Position numbers and translations under genes: made by a program. Below the pieces are notes generated by a model, which was not told where the DNA came from, did no database searches, and saw only the letters and a program-made list of their open reading frames with translations. Shown piece after piece: positions 11,021 to 23,201 of a stretch of DNA of 64,000 nt. The stretch spans positions 155,001-219,000 of the forward strand of contig JASJOG010000333.1 in the NCBI GenBank assembly GCA_030142905.1, written 5' to 3'. Every line of letters starts with the position of its first letter. Position 1 is the stretch's first letter. This DNA comes from Heliopora coerulea (Eukaryota > Cnidaria > Anthozoa > Scleralcyonacea > Helioporidae).

Positions 11021-14000
11021 CCTCAGGAATCGGTTTGGCTATCACTTGCATTACCAGAAACTTAAACAACTCACTCTTATTGGAATCTACACGTAGGAAG
11101 CCTTTCCAGTCAGAGGGAATACGTGTTGTTGGTGAAACCTTTCGTCGTTGACCAAAGCCTCTCTTCTCCCTTGTCGCTTTCTTAAACGAATCTTCTCTGT
11201 ATTCATCCCATGCTATATCAACCCTTTTAGTTGCGTCTAATTGCTTCCATACATATGGGAGGAAAACGACTTGTGCATACTCCTCAAATGTGCGACACCG
11301 TCACGGTTGCAAGCATCTGAACAATGACCGCATCATCTACAATGATAACATTTGGGATTGGTGATAGAACATCAGTTGAAGGCTCGACGCACTTTATCAG
11401 ATCTGCTTTCTGCCCGCCGCGCAAGTTTCCTGCTTGTGCAAGAGGTGGCCGTGGCTGGCTCTCATATTTAAAGAAATCATCAAGATCTCCATTTCGATTC
11501 TGACTTGCTATATACAGCCTAAAAAACAGGGCACAGTCCTCTTTCAGAGCCTTCATTTTAGCCTTATCTTTTGAAACGACTTTTTTCTTTCCCACCTTGA
11601 AGGTAGCAAGATTATTTCTTTTCAACGCTTCGGTGACAGCCGTGCTTCTTTCCACAAATCTCTCTTTGAAGAACCTTTGACATTGCTCTTCTCCAAGCTT
11701 CACCACATTTTCTACCGTGTGGACGACACACGGTCCATTACATCTTTCGTGTGGATGGCAAATAGGTCTTGACTTTCCTCTGTAAATGGGTTTCCCATGG
11801 ATTCAAAGCTGGAAACGATATTCAAAATATCTTTACGAAATTCCCTTTCAATGGCTGGTGTTTTCTCGTGATGATCGTGCTTCTGCGCCGATGCACTGTC
11901 CTCGAATTCCTGAACCATTCTTGCTACTTCTGGTCCTGCAATTATCCACCTTCTTAAAGCTGAGGGGTTCTCCGTTAGTCCAACAGCACCTCCCTCTCCC
12001 TTCACTACTGCCTTAACTTGCTCGTGCGCTTGGTCTAAAGCTATAAACAAGAACAACTTCTTTGTCTTGTTTACCATGAACGACCCATTGGAAAACTCGT
12101 AAATGACGTCCGGATTCTTAACTGGAAGTTCTGACATATCGCGAATAAGAACAGATAGCCATCTTCCATAGTTAACATTGTACATGGCGAACATCCACGG
12201 AACAAATTGTTTAAGTGACTTAAGATACAAGGCGAAATCAGCTTCTCTAAACGATCAAACGAGTTGTAAACAAAGAATCTGGAGTCCCAGAACCCCAGCC
12301 CAGTAAAGAAACTGCGGGTGGCTTTTTGCCATATTTTCTTTCCAATCTTAGATTGATTTGGATTCGCAGTCGCCAGCTTTTTTGACATATTCACCATAGG
12401 CTTTCTGTTGTAAGAGATAAAGACTAGCTGTTGCCACTTCGTGGGCACGTCTTGTTCTGGTCAGATGGTTGCAAGTGATAAACGACTCCACAATGCCCTC
12501 ACTGGCTACGCCCGCGTTTGTCATAACCTCCGTCCATCCACTCCCATCCAGCTATTTGCCCAGAACGTTAAAAGCCGTCATCTCTATATGTAGACCACCG
12601 AACATTACTACCAATTCATCTCCACCGTGACCACTTACAAGCTTCCACTGAAGTTGCTTGGACAAAGCAAATAAGGGCTGATCTACCGGAATTACTGGGG
12701 TTTGAGTAAGATTGACGTGGTGGACAGCAGATTGAACTGCGTTCATTGAATGTAGTATCATTGCCAGTGAATGAGCATTCTCCAAGAACATGGGAAGAAG
12801 TGTGATGATTGCTGGTGTATAGGAAGATGGCGATGTTTGCGAGGCGCGATACGCCGCCCAGGACACAGCATCATTCTTGTCAAGTTCCTCTTTGAGAATG
12901 AGATTTTGTACGTGTTCCAGCCAGTTCTTTTCCTGATCTCTCCCCTGATTTCCCATCATTGTAGGAAATTGCATCTGGGCATTAACTGGAGGAGCATAAA
13001 GTTCGCCAGATAGTAATCACACAGGTGGTACGTTGCGAAATGATGATGGCAGCTGCGCAATCTTCTTGGGGCCAGAAATAGAGGGATCAAATAAATCGAC
13101 TTCTCTACTCTCTCCCTGTTTAAAGGCTGGAGTATGCTGCACTAACGAAATCGCTGTACCATGGAACGAGTCGTGCGAGCTTGTGGAGCTGGGATTGTGA
13201 TCAATATTGTCGACTGCTGCAGTAGTAAACAATCCTGAGCGTAGCTTGGATGGACACACCACATCTGCACTCTCATACCGCGCAATGACTGAGTTGGCTA
13301 TGTCGGACGATACAGACAGTAACCTGTCATACGAAGTGCACAGTCCCAACTTGAAAAAGGCGTCGATAGTGATTTATCCCTTGTCGCTTCATGGATTTTC
13401 AGAGATGTGTAAATGGGTACTGGATATTCTTTGGTCTTTGTATGGTGATATCGTAATGCAATCCCATGTCCACGTGAAATGCTGTTAAAAACAATTAGCT
13501 GAGCGATGGTTAAGCAGGCTCCTTGTTAACAGTGGCCCCTCTAAGTATCATATCAACAAGAACCTTTAAGGAAGCTGGGACGGAATCATTCTGGCATTCT
13601 TTGGGAAATGTTCCGTTAAAAGGGTTCTTTATCCGAGTTATATCTCTTCTTACGATCATGACCCCTTCGCCAAATGCCATGCTTCTGAATCTTTCTCCTT
13701 TGCTCATTTTAGGGCATCTCCAATTTCATGTTTCAGTACAAGTATAGTATCTCTTCCCTGACTCTGACCAATAAGATCGGGCACAACGTCCAAGACTCTT
13801 TCCTTCAGTCTCGTGGTGTTAATCGACTCAGATTAGCTCCCAAATTCTGCAATTTCTTACCGAAAAATACCGTCAGCTCTGCCATCCTCAGCAAAGCTAA
13901 TTCTTCAGACTGCAGACGTTTTTCAATGTATGCAATGAGTTCAGCAAACGCTAGTTCATCTATATTTAGTCCTAAATATTCGTTCTCCTTAGACGTTCCT

Positions 14001-14676
14001 GTTTATAGTGGCCTTGCCCGATTATACAGAGAAACGAGAAACTTAGCATGATATTTTGCTTCCATCGCTACCATAACTCGACTTGATAACTTAGCTATGA
14101 GTCCTCAGTCGTTCAGGAGAATAGCACATTCCCTCACCTTTTCCTCAATCTCAAGTGTTGAAGCTGAACGAAGATTTAATAGTTCGTCAAGTTTATCGCG
14201 GCAAATGCATTTGCTATTGGCAGAAGATAAGCTTGCAGCAAAGCTTGTCCTCCTGGCTCTAATTGGACTTCCTCTCCCTTCTTCTACTTGCGTGTTTCTT
14301 TCTAACTGCTCCTTACAAAGGTTTCTTTTCTGTGCACGCCGCAACTTTGTGTTGTTAAAAAGATCTCTGTACGTTTTTTGCCAAGAAGCCTGATGCTCTT
14401 TCAATGTTTGTTCAATTCCCTGACCTTCTTTAAGACATGCAAAATTCACATTCACCGGTAACATGTCAATATTAATAAATTCCTGCAGATTGCTTACAAA
14501 CGAGGAGTATCCAATGCCAGCATCCTTTCTTTTCGAATTCGCCGGAAATTACAGACATTCTGCTGTATTTTTTTTTCAAATTCTACATAGCTTCCAGTCC
14601 ATAATAAACTGACTTCAGTAAGCATGTCTGAAAACATTTGCCAAAATAATAATAAATGTAATTTCCTTTTACGCAT
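11021..14676 (-). pseudogene. Decayed copy of a large uncharacterised, transposon-like invertebrate protein family
   Basis: Read on the minus strand, blocks of one long protein lie in order but in shifting frames. They are: N-terminal segments at 14105-14676; a block near 13740-14100 with MVAMEAKYHAKFLVSLYNRA; one at 13017-13349 with LFTTAAVDNIDHNPSSTSS; 12552-12974 with VIPVDQPLFALSKQ and MFGGLHIEMTAF; 11712-12230 with FIALDQAHEQVK and GLTENPSALRRW; 11284-11706 with NPFTEESQDL-like continuation; and 11021-11290 with TFEEYAQVVFLPYVWKQLD and IPSDWKGFLRVDSNKSELF. I recognise this series from memory as a very abundant 'hypothetical protein' family of cnidarians and molluscs, whose missing C-terminal part usually resembles a PIN-like nuclease. 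The blocks change frame near 12.2, 11.71 and 11.29 kb and contain stops near 14.0 and 13.8 kb. The last block ends at a GT splice donor (11019-11020), and no following exon is found. Function is unknown; the copy number suggests a mobile element, which is inference. Confidence 0.75.
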
Positions 14677-14870
14677 GTTTTACTTTAGTCCAGAATTCTA
14701 CATTATACACATATTTGTGTAAATTTATTAGAAAGGAAAATATACAAGGTAGTGATACTGGTAACACATAATATTATTCATATAAATCGCTGAAAACAAA
14801 CGTTTCCTAACCTAGAGATACTGTAAGTGCCAATAACGGTAGCCATCTTGAAAATCGGGTGGCCTGGTTA

Positions 14871-14945
14871 CTAGTGCTTAGCTTTTCTAGTGCTTAGCTT
14901 ACTAGTGCTTAGCTTTTCTATGGTTTATTTTCTATGGTTTATTAC
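14871..14945 (+). repeat. Short tandem repeat (CTAGTGCTTAGCTTTT unit)
   Basis: Three to four copies of a CTAGTGCTTAGCTTTT-like 16-base unit pass into two copies of TTTTCTATGGTTTATT. It lies just upstream of the decayed gene's 5' end and is probably replication slippage. Confidence 0.8.
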
Positions 14946-15905
14946 CTTTTGTTCTTGGAAAGCAGCATGTGAGTCAATTCAAGTCATGAATGGGAACAGG
15001 TCACACATACTTGATTTTGCATCTGTCGTTGCCAGAATCCCAAACCCTTTTGCTTGCATGCTCCTTTCATATTATGATGTGAATAATAATTTTGTAACTT
15101 TTTAAACATCTGCTTTACTCTTCTAGTTGTTTACTTTTTTAAATCTGGAGACAATTTGTCATAAAATGGGGGTAACTCTGAGATAACTTAGGCCTCTTGA
15201 GTTTGCTTCAAAATCCAGTTTACTCGTGAAAAACAGTAAAGAACAGGGACGGCGGAGCGGGATTACGAGTGGGGGAGGCTTGAGATAAAAATACAGCATT
15301 TTGTGTGCTTCTCTGGGAAATTTCACAAGTGTTTTAAAGCGTAGTTGTTTCAACATTACATCTGGAAAAAAGGTGGGGGGCTACAGCCCCTGCGGACCCC
15401 CCGGCTCCACCGTCCATGAAGAAAGCACAAGTACATGTAGGCAGCAGAGCAAGCACATGAAAAAGGGAAAGTTCCCTTCACATTGTTCTTGAGAATTGAT
15501 GAACAATAAATGGTGACATATTGATTTTGATTGGTTCATAACTTGTAAGCTACGTGTTGACATTATTACTTGCTATACTGTAAAACTAAAAAGTAAACCC
15601 TTTGAACTTGAAACTTTTTACTTGTTCTTACATATTTAATAATCTATGCGTGAATCAAATCACTCAAAGGTTAGATTGCAGTTTAACAAAATCACCTTGT
15701 CGCCAGTCTTTGTTCCAGGCTCAGAACACAAATGAGGCAGCTTTTGACAGCTGGATAGTTGAACGCTCCAAATAATGGGAAAATATTTTATTATTTGGAA
15801 TTAAAGAGACAAAGGGTATCTAAAAGAGGAGAAAGCAATTTTTATTCTTATTATCCACATTTAATTTCGGTTACGATTAAGGAAATGGTTCAGAGATGGA
15901 GTTTA

Positions 15906-15950
15906 GCCATAGGGTTTAGGGATAATGTTTAGGGTTAGGGTTTAGTTTTG
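15906..15950 (+). repeat. Interstitial telomere-like TTAGGG tract
   Basis: Contains degenerate TTAGGG units (AGGGTTTAGGGATAATG, then TTTAGGGTTAGGGTTTAG). It is short and imperfect, so a scar or chance expansion rather than a chromosome end. Confidence 0.6.
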
Positions 15951-15954
15951 GTTT

Positions 15955-17548
15955 TGGTGTGGAAGTAAATCCAAAACATTGTTGGTGAAACAATGACCTC
16001 TGTGGGATTTTGAACACTACAGGTAGGTCAATAAGGAAGTCTTTTTGGAGAAAAAGTCCTTGCAAAGTTTTCCAATCTTGTCTTTTTTAAATCAGCTGAT
16101 ACAGTATCTTGGGAAGCTAATGGAATTTTAGACTCACCTGTGGGAATGCTGAGCTTTGCTGTACAAGTTACCAAGTTACCATGTTTACTGAGCCAATGGT
16201 AAAGGACAAATGGCAACATGGGTCTGCTAAACTGTAGCACTGTACTAGAAAATCTAAAAAGTTCTTTCAGACTGCTCCTGCACTTTTTTTATATGTATCA
16301 TAATATCCCCATTTCAAGTAGGTCTCTAGAAGATTGCATAAAATGAAAGCAGCCATTTTAGGCACCAGACTTCTGTGTTCATTCCCAATTGCATTCTAAG
16401 TTTGCACTCTTCATTGATGTGATTTGGCATTCTCAGGAAAGCCTGACACTTTCAGATTTCAGTAGCTGACATGATAAATTTATTTTCATATCAACATCAT
16501 GGTACTCCATTTATTCATCAAACACTGGGTCCAAAAATATTTATCTTGCCAATTTCATTCTTTACTTCATTTAATTGTGAAAAATTATGGCTACCAATCT
16601 CCAATGATAGTCATGTACAAATTTATCGAATGGGTCTGCGATTTGGATACTAAAATGATGTAATGTATCAAATGTCAGGCAAATAGTTTTGTTCAAAAAA
16701 TGGGCACTGCAGTTAGCAGAGCCAAGTAAGACAGTGACCATTCTGCTAGCTCACTAACCCTAATACAAACCCTTACCCTAACCAGTTAGTGACACAGTGG
16801 GTGCACTAAACTGCAGTCTAGCTGGCAATTGTATGGCTATCATTGTGTTTTTATAATTTGATAGTAACCATGTTACCACAAACTAGAATACATTACAGTA
16901 TTTACTTGCACTAGATTTGCAGTGCCACAGGTTTCATTGCCAGTTAATTATTAACAAGTTTCATTAAGGTACCATTTAATTAAGGCTGAGAATGCAATTG
17001 CTTCCATGTGTAGCTTTTATAGTTTTTGCTTTCAATGTGTTGAACAGATGTAGTCTGTTGGAACTGTGGATTGTGGTAAATAGAAATGTTTTTAAATAAC
17101 TTATTTTGAGGTAGCCCTGTTACACTGGTAACTAATATAGGACAGCAATAAGGAGAATATACAATGTGACTCTGATGTCTAAATGTTGGGTTAAATTATG
17201 AACCTTATAAAGATATACTTTGAGCACATGTACAGTCCTTTGATGCTGCTGCTGAAATTTCCACAGTCAGACTACAGTACCATGTTAGAGATGGTAACAG
17301 CAAAATTAAAACTTCTGCATCTGTTGGTTAGAGGTTGCAGTCAATTGATGGAGAGTCTTTGGGAATGGAATGGCTAAGTCATTCAGAATTCTCAAGCAGG
17401 GTTGATGAATTCTTACATGCATTTAATAGACTTAGTGATGATTTTGTACACCTCTTGTGCAACATAGTTATAACAATACCAAGGAATTATTAACATGAAG
17501 TGTACAAAAGAATATTTACCACCTATGTCAAACACATATTGACAGTAA
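15955..17548. other. Non-coding stretch
   Basis: AT-rich sequence up to the edge of the first segmental-duplication copy. A few AACCCT words occur near 16757-16785. No exon with recognisable content was found. Confidence 0.45.
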
Positions 17549-18064
17549 AACCAGTGTAATCATGAAACCCGTACATATGCTTATTAATAATTATAAGCTT
17601 TGATTGGCACAATAAATGTCAGTGAACTGATAGGGAATATCCACTGAGCAGTGACAAAGAAAATTATAAAAGAATGATTATTTTTAAATGAATAAACTTG
17701 ATGACTTAGGTCCTTGTGACAAAGTAGAGTGCAGTGATGATGTCCATATCAAGTGAAAGAAAAATTTTAACTGTTGATATCATACGTTTTAAGACACATC
17801 CAGAACCACTTCCAAAACATGCAGTTTTTGGGCCTTCAACTGGGACCATTACCAGCATATGTTGGAATATGATTAAAATCCAAAAATAATTTAATTATTA
17901 TTTTTGTATTTAAGACATATTCTACCATTTTGCATTTCACCTTCAGGATATTCTAACATTCTAACACTTTGCATTTAAAATAATAATCAAAATGGGATTT
18001 TTCCTTGTTTTTTTTGCCATAAGTGCGAAAAAGAATGTAATGTAACATGAGAAGATGCTCCATT

Positions 18065-18075
18065 TAAGATGGCGA
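18065..18075 (+). promoter_or_regulatory. Possible YY1-type initiator motif upstream of copy 1
   Basis: AAGATGGCGAC resembles the YY1 core found near many animal transcription starts. It is conserved at about 40185 in the second copy. The distance to the first ATG (about 0.9 kb) leaves room for a 5' UTR exon and intron. Functional use is inference. Confidence 0.3.
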
Positions 18076-18972
18076 CTTAGGCGAGTTTTACTGTATTTAA
18101 GAGAATGCAAACCACGCTCTTGTCGAACAATAACATTCTGTTTTCATTTTATCCGTTATGTCAGGTGAAATCGATGAACTTCGTCTTGGAAGTGTACATG
18201 TACATGTTGCTCTTTCATAAATAAATGAAGGATTACGCGTTGGTCGAAGCAACTAAAATGTACTGTTAACTTCGTATACGGCACCTTGATGTTGACTGTA
18301 ATTGTACATTCATTGTCTAAGATATAAAAATAAATTTAGCTGACCTTGTGAACGTTAATCTGAAATTCATGTTCCCTAATTGCTCCTGAGAGATTTCAAT
18401 AGCTGAAACTGCTTGGCATTCTCTGCTCGACTCTCGCGTACATTGAATTGTTACTCATATAAAATGGTTACTTGGCGGAATGTCGTTGAAATTTAGTAGA
18501 AAAAAACTGCAGTCTGAAAAGAGTATGGAACGAAACTTATTTTCTGATCAGGCGACAGTCTATCGGGAACCTTGATTAGGAAACGTTTTGTCTTCTCGCA
18601 CATGCTCAGTAGAAAAAAAAGTTAAAACATGAAAATAAAATAAAGTAATAACTAAAAAAAAACACGTTCATGAACCTTTTGTTCATGAATAAGATAAAAT
18701 TGTGATATTTATCGAGGGTGTTATTTCTTCATAGGTGACGTGAAATTAAACATGGAGCTCGCACATTGAAGGAGCATGGAGTCTTGTACATTGATAAAAC
18801 TTTGTAGAATTTATCATAATGTCGGAGTGTCCGTGCGGGTGGACCGGTGTGGGGTGGGACACTGCAGAGACTCTTCTTCCGTGAAACCCTATCCCGTTGA
18901 GGGGGGTAAGGGGGGAGCACAGATGGGGCTTCATTTTTTCAAAATTGGAATGCGTATGTTTTGAATAGGAAA

Positions 18973-19541
18973 ATGTCTGTTTGGGCTGCAGCAGAGAAAG
19001 GAGATTTGGATGGCGTTAAAGCTGCAGTGGAGAATGGCGCAGACATTGATGTGCGTGGAGGATGGATGGAGGGAACTGCTTTACATTATGCTTGTTCCTA
19101 TGGACATACCTTAGTTGCCGAATACTTAATCGAGTGTGGAGCTGAAGTTAACTGTAGAGACAATAATAGTTACTTGCCTATTCACAAAGCCTGCTGGTGG
19201 GGTCATCTAGATACTGTAAAGTTTCTCATCAACAAAGGCAGTGACTTCACATCAACAAATAACGATGGTCGTACTCCACTTCATCGTGCATCGTATAATG
19301 GACATACCTTAGTTGCCGAATACTTAATCGAACGTGGAGCTGAAGTTAACTGTAGAGACAAGGATGGTGACTTACCTGTTCACGTTGCCTGCAGACGTGG
19401 TCATCTAGATACTGTAAAGTTACTCATCAACAAAGGCAGTGACTTCACATCAACAGATAAAGATGGTGATACTCCACTTCATCTTGCATCAAGGTATGGA
19501 TATACCCGGTTGACTGACTATCTCACGCAGCATGGTGCAGG
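18973..19541 (+). CDS. Copy 1 exon 1: ankyrin repeats
   Basis: About 190 residues starting MSVWAAAEKGDLDGVKAAV. There are about five to six ankyrin repeats with the usual TPLH / GH(L/T)xxVxxLIxxGA pattern (GTALHYACSYGHTLVAEYL, GHLDTVKFLINKGSDFTS, GRTPLHRASYNGHTLVAEYL, GDTPLHLASRYGYTRL). I chose the ATG at 18973; the frame stays open a few codons upstream but has no earlier ATG. The exon ends CATGGTGCAG with a GT donor at 19542, phase 1, just before an in-frame TAA. Alternating repeat pairs are nearly identical at the DNA level, showing recent repeat expansion by pairs. Intact in this copy. Confidence 0.88.
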
Positions 19542-20412
19542 TAATTAATGTCAATTGTAATTTATTCTGATGCATCAAAGATTTTTTATATTTGATATTT
19601 TTCAATTTCGACCATTAATTGTTTATCAAGTATTTTGCATTCAAATATGGGGTTACTATTCTCAGTAATATGAAATAAATAAATTAAAGTGCTGATGCAG
19701 CATAAGCAGTCTGTGCTTTTCACCAGGCCTTCATACAGGCAACAGAAGGCAAAGTGATCATCCAGAGGCTTGCACACCACAACCTTCACATTATGACCTA
19801 TTTTAAGGGCAGAAGTCCGAAACGGCTGTTTTTCGAGGGGCGGCATTTCTGGCCATCAATGTCCTGAAAACGTTGACCTAGATATTAAGTCATTCTCGTC
19901 TTGTTAATAGACAAACGTAAAACCAACTGATGACTATTTATTTGAAGACTGATAGCCGTTGAAGAGCAGAGTTTGCTCATGAAAACAGTTTGAGACTGAT
20001 TCGACCAAATTCATTCTGTCACGATACAAAAATAGTAATGACATCACAAAATTCTCGGACCTTCTAATTAATTTCTTTTGCTCAGGGGCGCGTAGGCCTT
20101 ACCCACCCTTCCCACCCTGTAGTTGGGCCACTAGAACCACTTGTTTCGTTTCGAAAGAAGTCAAGATCATTTGTGATTGTCAACCATAGTCCAATTACAG
20201 TGAACTAATCAATTTGTCTAAATAGAACCTACGTTTCCACGGACAGGCTTGCAGTTCGAAGCATCAGACTAAAGCTTGTGTCCGAGTATCCTATGTCAGC
20301 TAAGTTAAAGTCATATATTTAAATGCAGCTGGAGTCAAAAGTTTACTTACAACAAGGCTGAGAATATTCAACTTAGATTTTCGCATTTTCCCATTTCATT
20401 ACGCCGTACATT

Positions 20413-20442
20413 TCAAGCAAGCAGTATCAGAGACGATAAAGC
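20413..20442 (+). pseudogene. Duplicate fragment of the start of the Roc exon inside intron 1
   Basis: The words AAGCAAGCAGTATCAGAGAC and GATAAAGCATGGTAAA repeat, with few changes, the sequence at 20649-20690 that starts exon 2. The fragment is followed by GTAAATT, which could act as a donor. It is either a local duplication scar or a remnant of a former small exon. No equivalent was seen at this position in copy 2. Confidence 0.6.
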
Positions 20443-20635
20443 ATGGTAAATTCTAAAAATTTAAAAATATATCCGAAAATTAAGGTGGTCGACAACATAT
20501 TCCAAGAAGGTTCACTTTCTTTTAAATAAATTTTTAAGAAAAATTTATTAAAAATTATTTCACCATGTTAATTGCAGAGTTACCTTTAGACGTTTGATCC
20601 TAGTTTGTTTTTTTTTTTTTGTCTTTTTACCATAG

Positions 20636-21755
20636 TACAACTGAAAGTGAAGCAAGCAGTATCGGAGACGCTAAAGCACGGTAAAAAGAAAAACAATCGT
20701 ATATCATTACTTTTTATTGGCCAAGGTCGTGTGGGAAAAACGTCTCTGAAGAAAAGTCTTCTGGGTGAAGTGTCAAAAAAGAAAGAACCGAGCACAGTCG
20801 GCATCGAATTTGACGTTGTTGAGGTACAAGAGAATGACAAATCCAATCCTTGGAGGCGTGCAAAAGATGACCAGTTCATAGCATCCGAAATATATACACA
20901 AAATGTCCTCGGAAAGGAAGTCGCCAGAGTAATGGCGGAAAGTAAAGAAGAACCTGAAGAAGGAAGAGCTAGAAGTGATGCTGGCGATGAAGATCATGGC
21001 GTTGAACTTGAAGATGAATCTAGTGATCCAAGTGAAACTGAAAATGAAAGCAAAGAAGAAGCTGATGCTGAAGTTGGACAGGGAGATAAAGATCGAGTTA
21101 GAGCTGGAGATGAAGATGGAGCTGAAACTAAAGCTGGAACTGGAGCTGGAGCTGCATATAGAGATGACATTCTTCGACGAGGAGAACATAGTCGTCCATT
21201 TTGATGGAAATCCACCCATGAGCGACCTGGTTGTACTTGATGCAGCATGGATTGTAAAGTTGTTCACCCAAGTATTAACCGTTGCCCCGAAGCTTTCCTG
21301 GGGTATGGCTAATTCACGTGCTTGGACAAAGCTGACGACGGAAGGAGTGCTCGACTTCGGAAACCTTCCCAATCCGTTGGAGAACCATAGCCAAGAGAAA
21401 GCCCTGAAAGATATCATGGTTCGAGTGGGCTTAATCTGTCACTGGGGGAAAAATCTCTATCTGGTTCCATCCATGGTGACTAAAAGATGGGAGGAGAGCG
21501 ATATTAAGAAAGTGTTGTCGTCGAGTTTGCAGCCGTCACTGTACGTTAATTTTAAAGGTGATACCATTCCACTTGGACTTTACACGCGAGTCCTTGTGGA
21601 AATATTGAAATGGGCCCGTGGTGATGTCGAACATGACGATGTGGAAATGCCTGAATTTCACTGCAATTGCTGTCGCATTTTCAAGTGTGAAAACAGCATT
21701 AAATATTCCGTGATTTTTATCCGCCATGTAACTAGAATCCAGGTTGCAATATCAG
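20636..21755 (+). pseudogene. Copy 1 exon 2: Roc-COR with an internal deletion
   Basis: The acceptor CCATAG at 20630-20635 joins in phase 1 to exon 1. The Roc part keeps the P-loop GQGRVGKTS (G1) and an acidic, low-complexity insert rich in E, D, A and G codons. At about 21168 the sequence jumps to the part of COR equivalent to about 44188 in copy 2. The GGQ (G3) motif, the TKPD (G4) motif and the linker into COR are missing. COR then continues in another frame with VVLDAAWIVKLFTQVL, VGLICHWGKNLYLVPSMV and LQPSLYVNFKGDTIPLGL, and the exon ends at ATATCAG with a GT donor at 21756. The exon is 1120 nt against 1925 nt in copy 2; the difference is not a multiple of three. Confidence 0.85.
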
Positions 21756-21898
21756 GTGTGAATGTCTAAGGTTTTTAACTTTATGTGGAAACAATTTAAA
21801 GTTGTGTCACATAGAGTAATTTAAAGCTGTTTTAAAAAAATTAAAAATTTATTTTTAGTTATTTCATTTATTTGTTTGTTTATTCATTTATTTTTTAG

Positions 21899-22207
21899 TT
21901 GATGACCAGACGATTGAAAGTAAGGACATTGCAAGGAGTGTCTTGTCCGTCCTTCATGCCGTAATGACGAAAGTTCAGTCCTGCCCAAGTTACCAAGGTG
22001 TTAGATACGAGTTTGGTTTAAAATGTGATCTTTGTCTGGAGAAAAAGACACCGTGTTTGAGGCATGAAAAAGAAGCTTGTAGTGACGACGACTGCGTATG
22101 CATTCTAAATCTTGAATGCTTAAAGAAGGAATTTGCTGTATGTCCAACAAACCGTACTGGCAAGATTTGTTCGAAGCATCATGAAACATTTTGGGTAAAT
22201 GTCACAG
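21899..22207 (+). CDS. Copy 1 exon 3: C-terminal Cys/His-rich ROCO segment
   Basis: This is a 309-nt phase 1-1 exon (acceptor TTTTTTAG, donor after GTCACAG). It encodes VDDQTIESKDIARSVLSVL, then a cysteine-rich stretch: KCDLCLEKKTPCLRHEKEAC, DDDCVCILNLECL, CPTNRTGKICSKHHETFWV. The spacing (CxxC, C, H, C, C and a final CxKHH) suggests a small metal-binding fold. Similar segments follow COR in other animal ROCO proteins, but no named domain is claimed. Open in this copy; in copy 2 a TAA interrupts it. Confidence 0.8.
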
Positions 22208-22810
22208 GTAAGAAAATGTGCTTTTTCGCAGAGTTAAGAAACTTTGTGGTGAAGTAAAGAGATTGGATGAGTTAAATAGGAATTTGTGGAAGTGCACCCT
22301 GAAAAATCTATGTCGAATTTGCTTCGGATCTCTTGAATACTCCTTTTCAGCAAAACGTGTTTGATTTCATTTGTTTCAGTTGTAAAGCCGTGATCATTGT
22401 CCGTTGATGTGCAAACAGCGACCAAAGTTTAAGCTGTAAATTCATCATTTTCATATTATTCTCTTGCTTAGTCATAGCCAGTGAGGATTCCGATCACTAC
22501 GTAATACTACATAATACTGTATATAAATAATAGTATGGTCGGTCAACATCGATAGTGGCCTTGTCAATGGAGTAGTCTTTATCAACCTTAGAAAGTTTTT
22601 GACAGCATCAACAACAATATTGTCGCACATAAACATCAAAATTATGTTGGTTACCGAACCATAAATGCAATGTAAAGATAGATGGTTGAATTCAACAATC
22701 AGTGATTTTTGTGCATGCCCTATTTGCTTCTAGTTGGAAATGCTCGTAGGGAACTTCTGTGTCAATCTTGGAACGGAGACTTCATTCTAAGAAACTTCTT
22801 TATTCAACAG

Positions 22811-22867
22811 GTACTGACTCGAGGAAAGGTTTACCTACTGAAAAAGACACTGGCTCCAAAGAGACAA
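22811..22867 (+). CDS. Copy 1 exon 4a: 57-nt linker cassette
   Basis: Acceptor TATTCAACAG and donor GTAAGG border exactly 57 nt, phase 1-1, coding TDSRKGLPTEKDTGSKET. It is a polar, Ser/Thr/Lys-rich, probably unstructured linker between the Cys-rich region and the Death domain. It is duplicated about 330 bp downstream. Confidence 0.6.
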
Positions 22868-23144
22868 GTAAGGATGTTTCTTTAACTCCATGTGTTCTAT
22901 AATAGTGTATATAAATAATAGCATGGTCGGTCGACATCGATAGTGGCCTAGTCAACGAAGTAGTCTTTATCAAGCTTAAAAAGCTTTTGACAGCATAAAT
23001 ACAAAGTAAAGATAGGTGGTTGAATTCCACAATCAGCGCTTTTTGTGCATGTTCTATTTACTTCCAGTTCAAAATGCTGGTAAGCAATTTCTGTGTCAAT
23101 CTTGGAAGGGAGACTTCATTCTAAGAGTTTTCTTTATTCAACAG

Positions 23145-23201
23145 CTACTGAGTCCATGGAAGGCTCACCTATTCAAGATGACACTGGCTCCAAAGAGACG
23201 A
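23145..23201 (+). CDS. Copy 1 exon 4b: second 57-nt linker cassette
   Basis: Same length, phase and splice borders as the cassette at 22811, coding a related peptide (TESMEGSPIQDDTGSKET). The flanking intron sequence is duplicated too: about 22515-22885 resembles 22908-23215, including the words AATAGYATGGTCGGTC and AGTAGTCTTTATCAA. Copy 2 of the gene has only one cassette. Confidence 0.6.

Noticed and set aside
13728..14393. Plus-strand frames at 13728-14051 and 14097-14393
   Set aside because: The minus strand carries recognisable blocks of the decayed protein family over the same bases.
15365..15420. GGGGGCTACAGCCCC and similar GC hairpins (also near 10630)
   Set aside because: Short palindromic words without matching borders; not enough to call an element or terminator.
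20773..21417. Minus-strand frame of 214 codons across the Roc-COR exon of copy 1, and similar frames at 42982-43446 and 39003-39314
   Set aside because: They are antisense to acidic, purine-rich codons and consist of long serine and isoleucine runs; the plus strand explains the sequence.
22208..22231. A 24-nt intron between exon 3 and the following coding-like stretch
   Set aside because: Far too short for an animal spliceosomal intron; a read-through tail with later indels is a better explanation.
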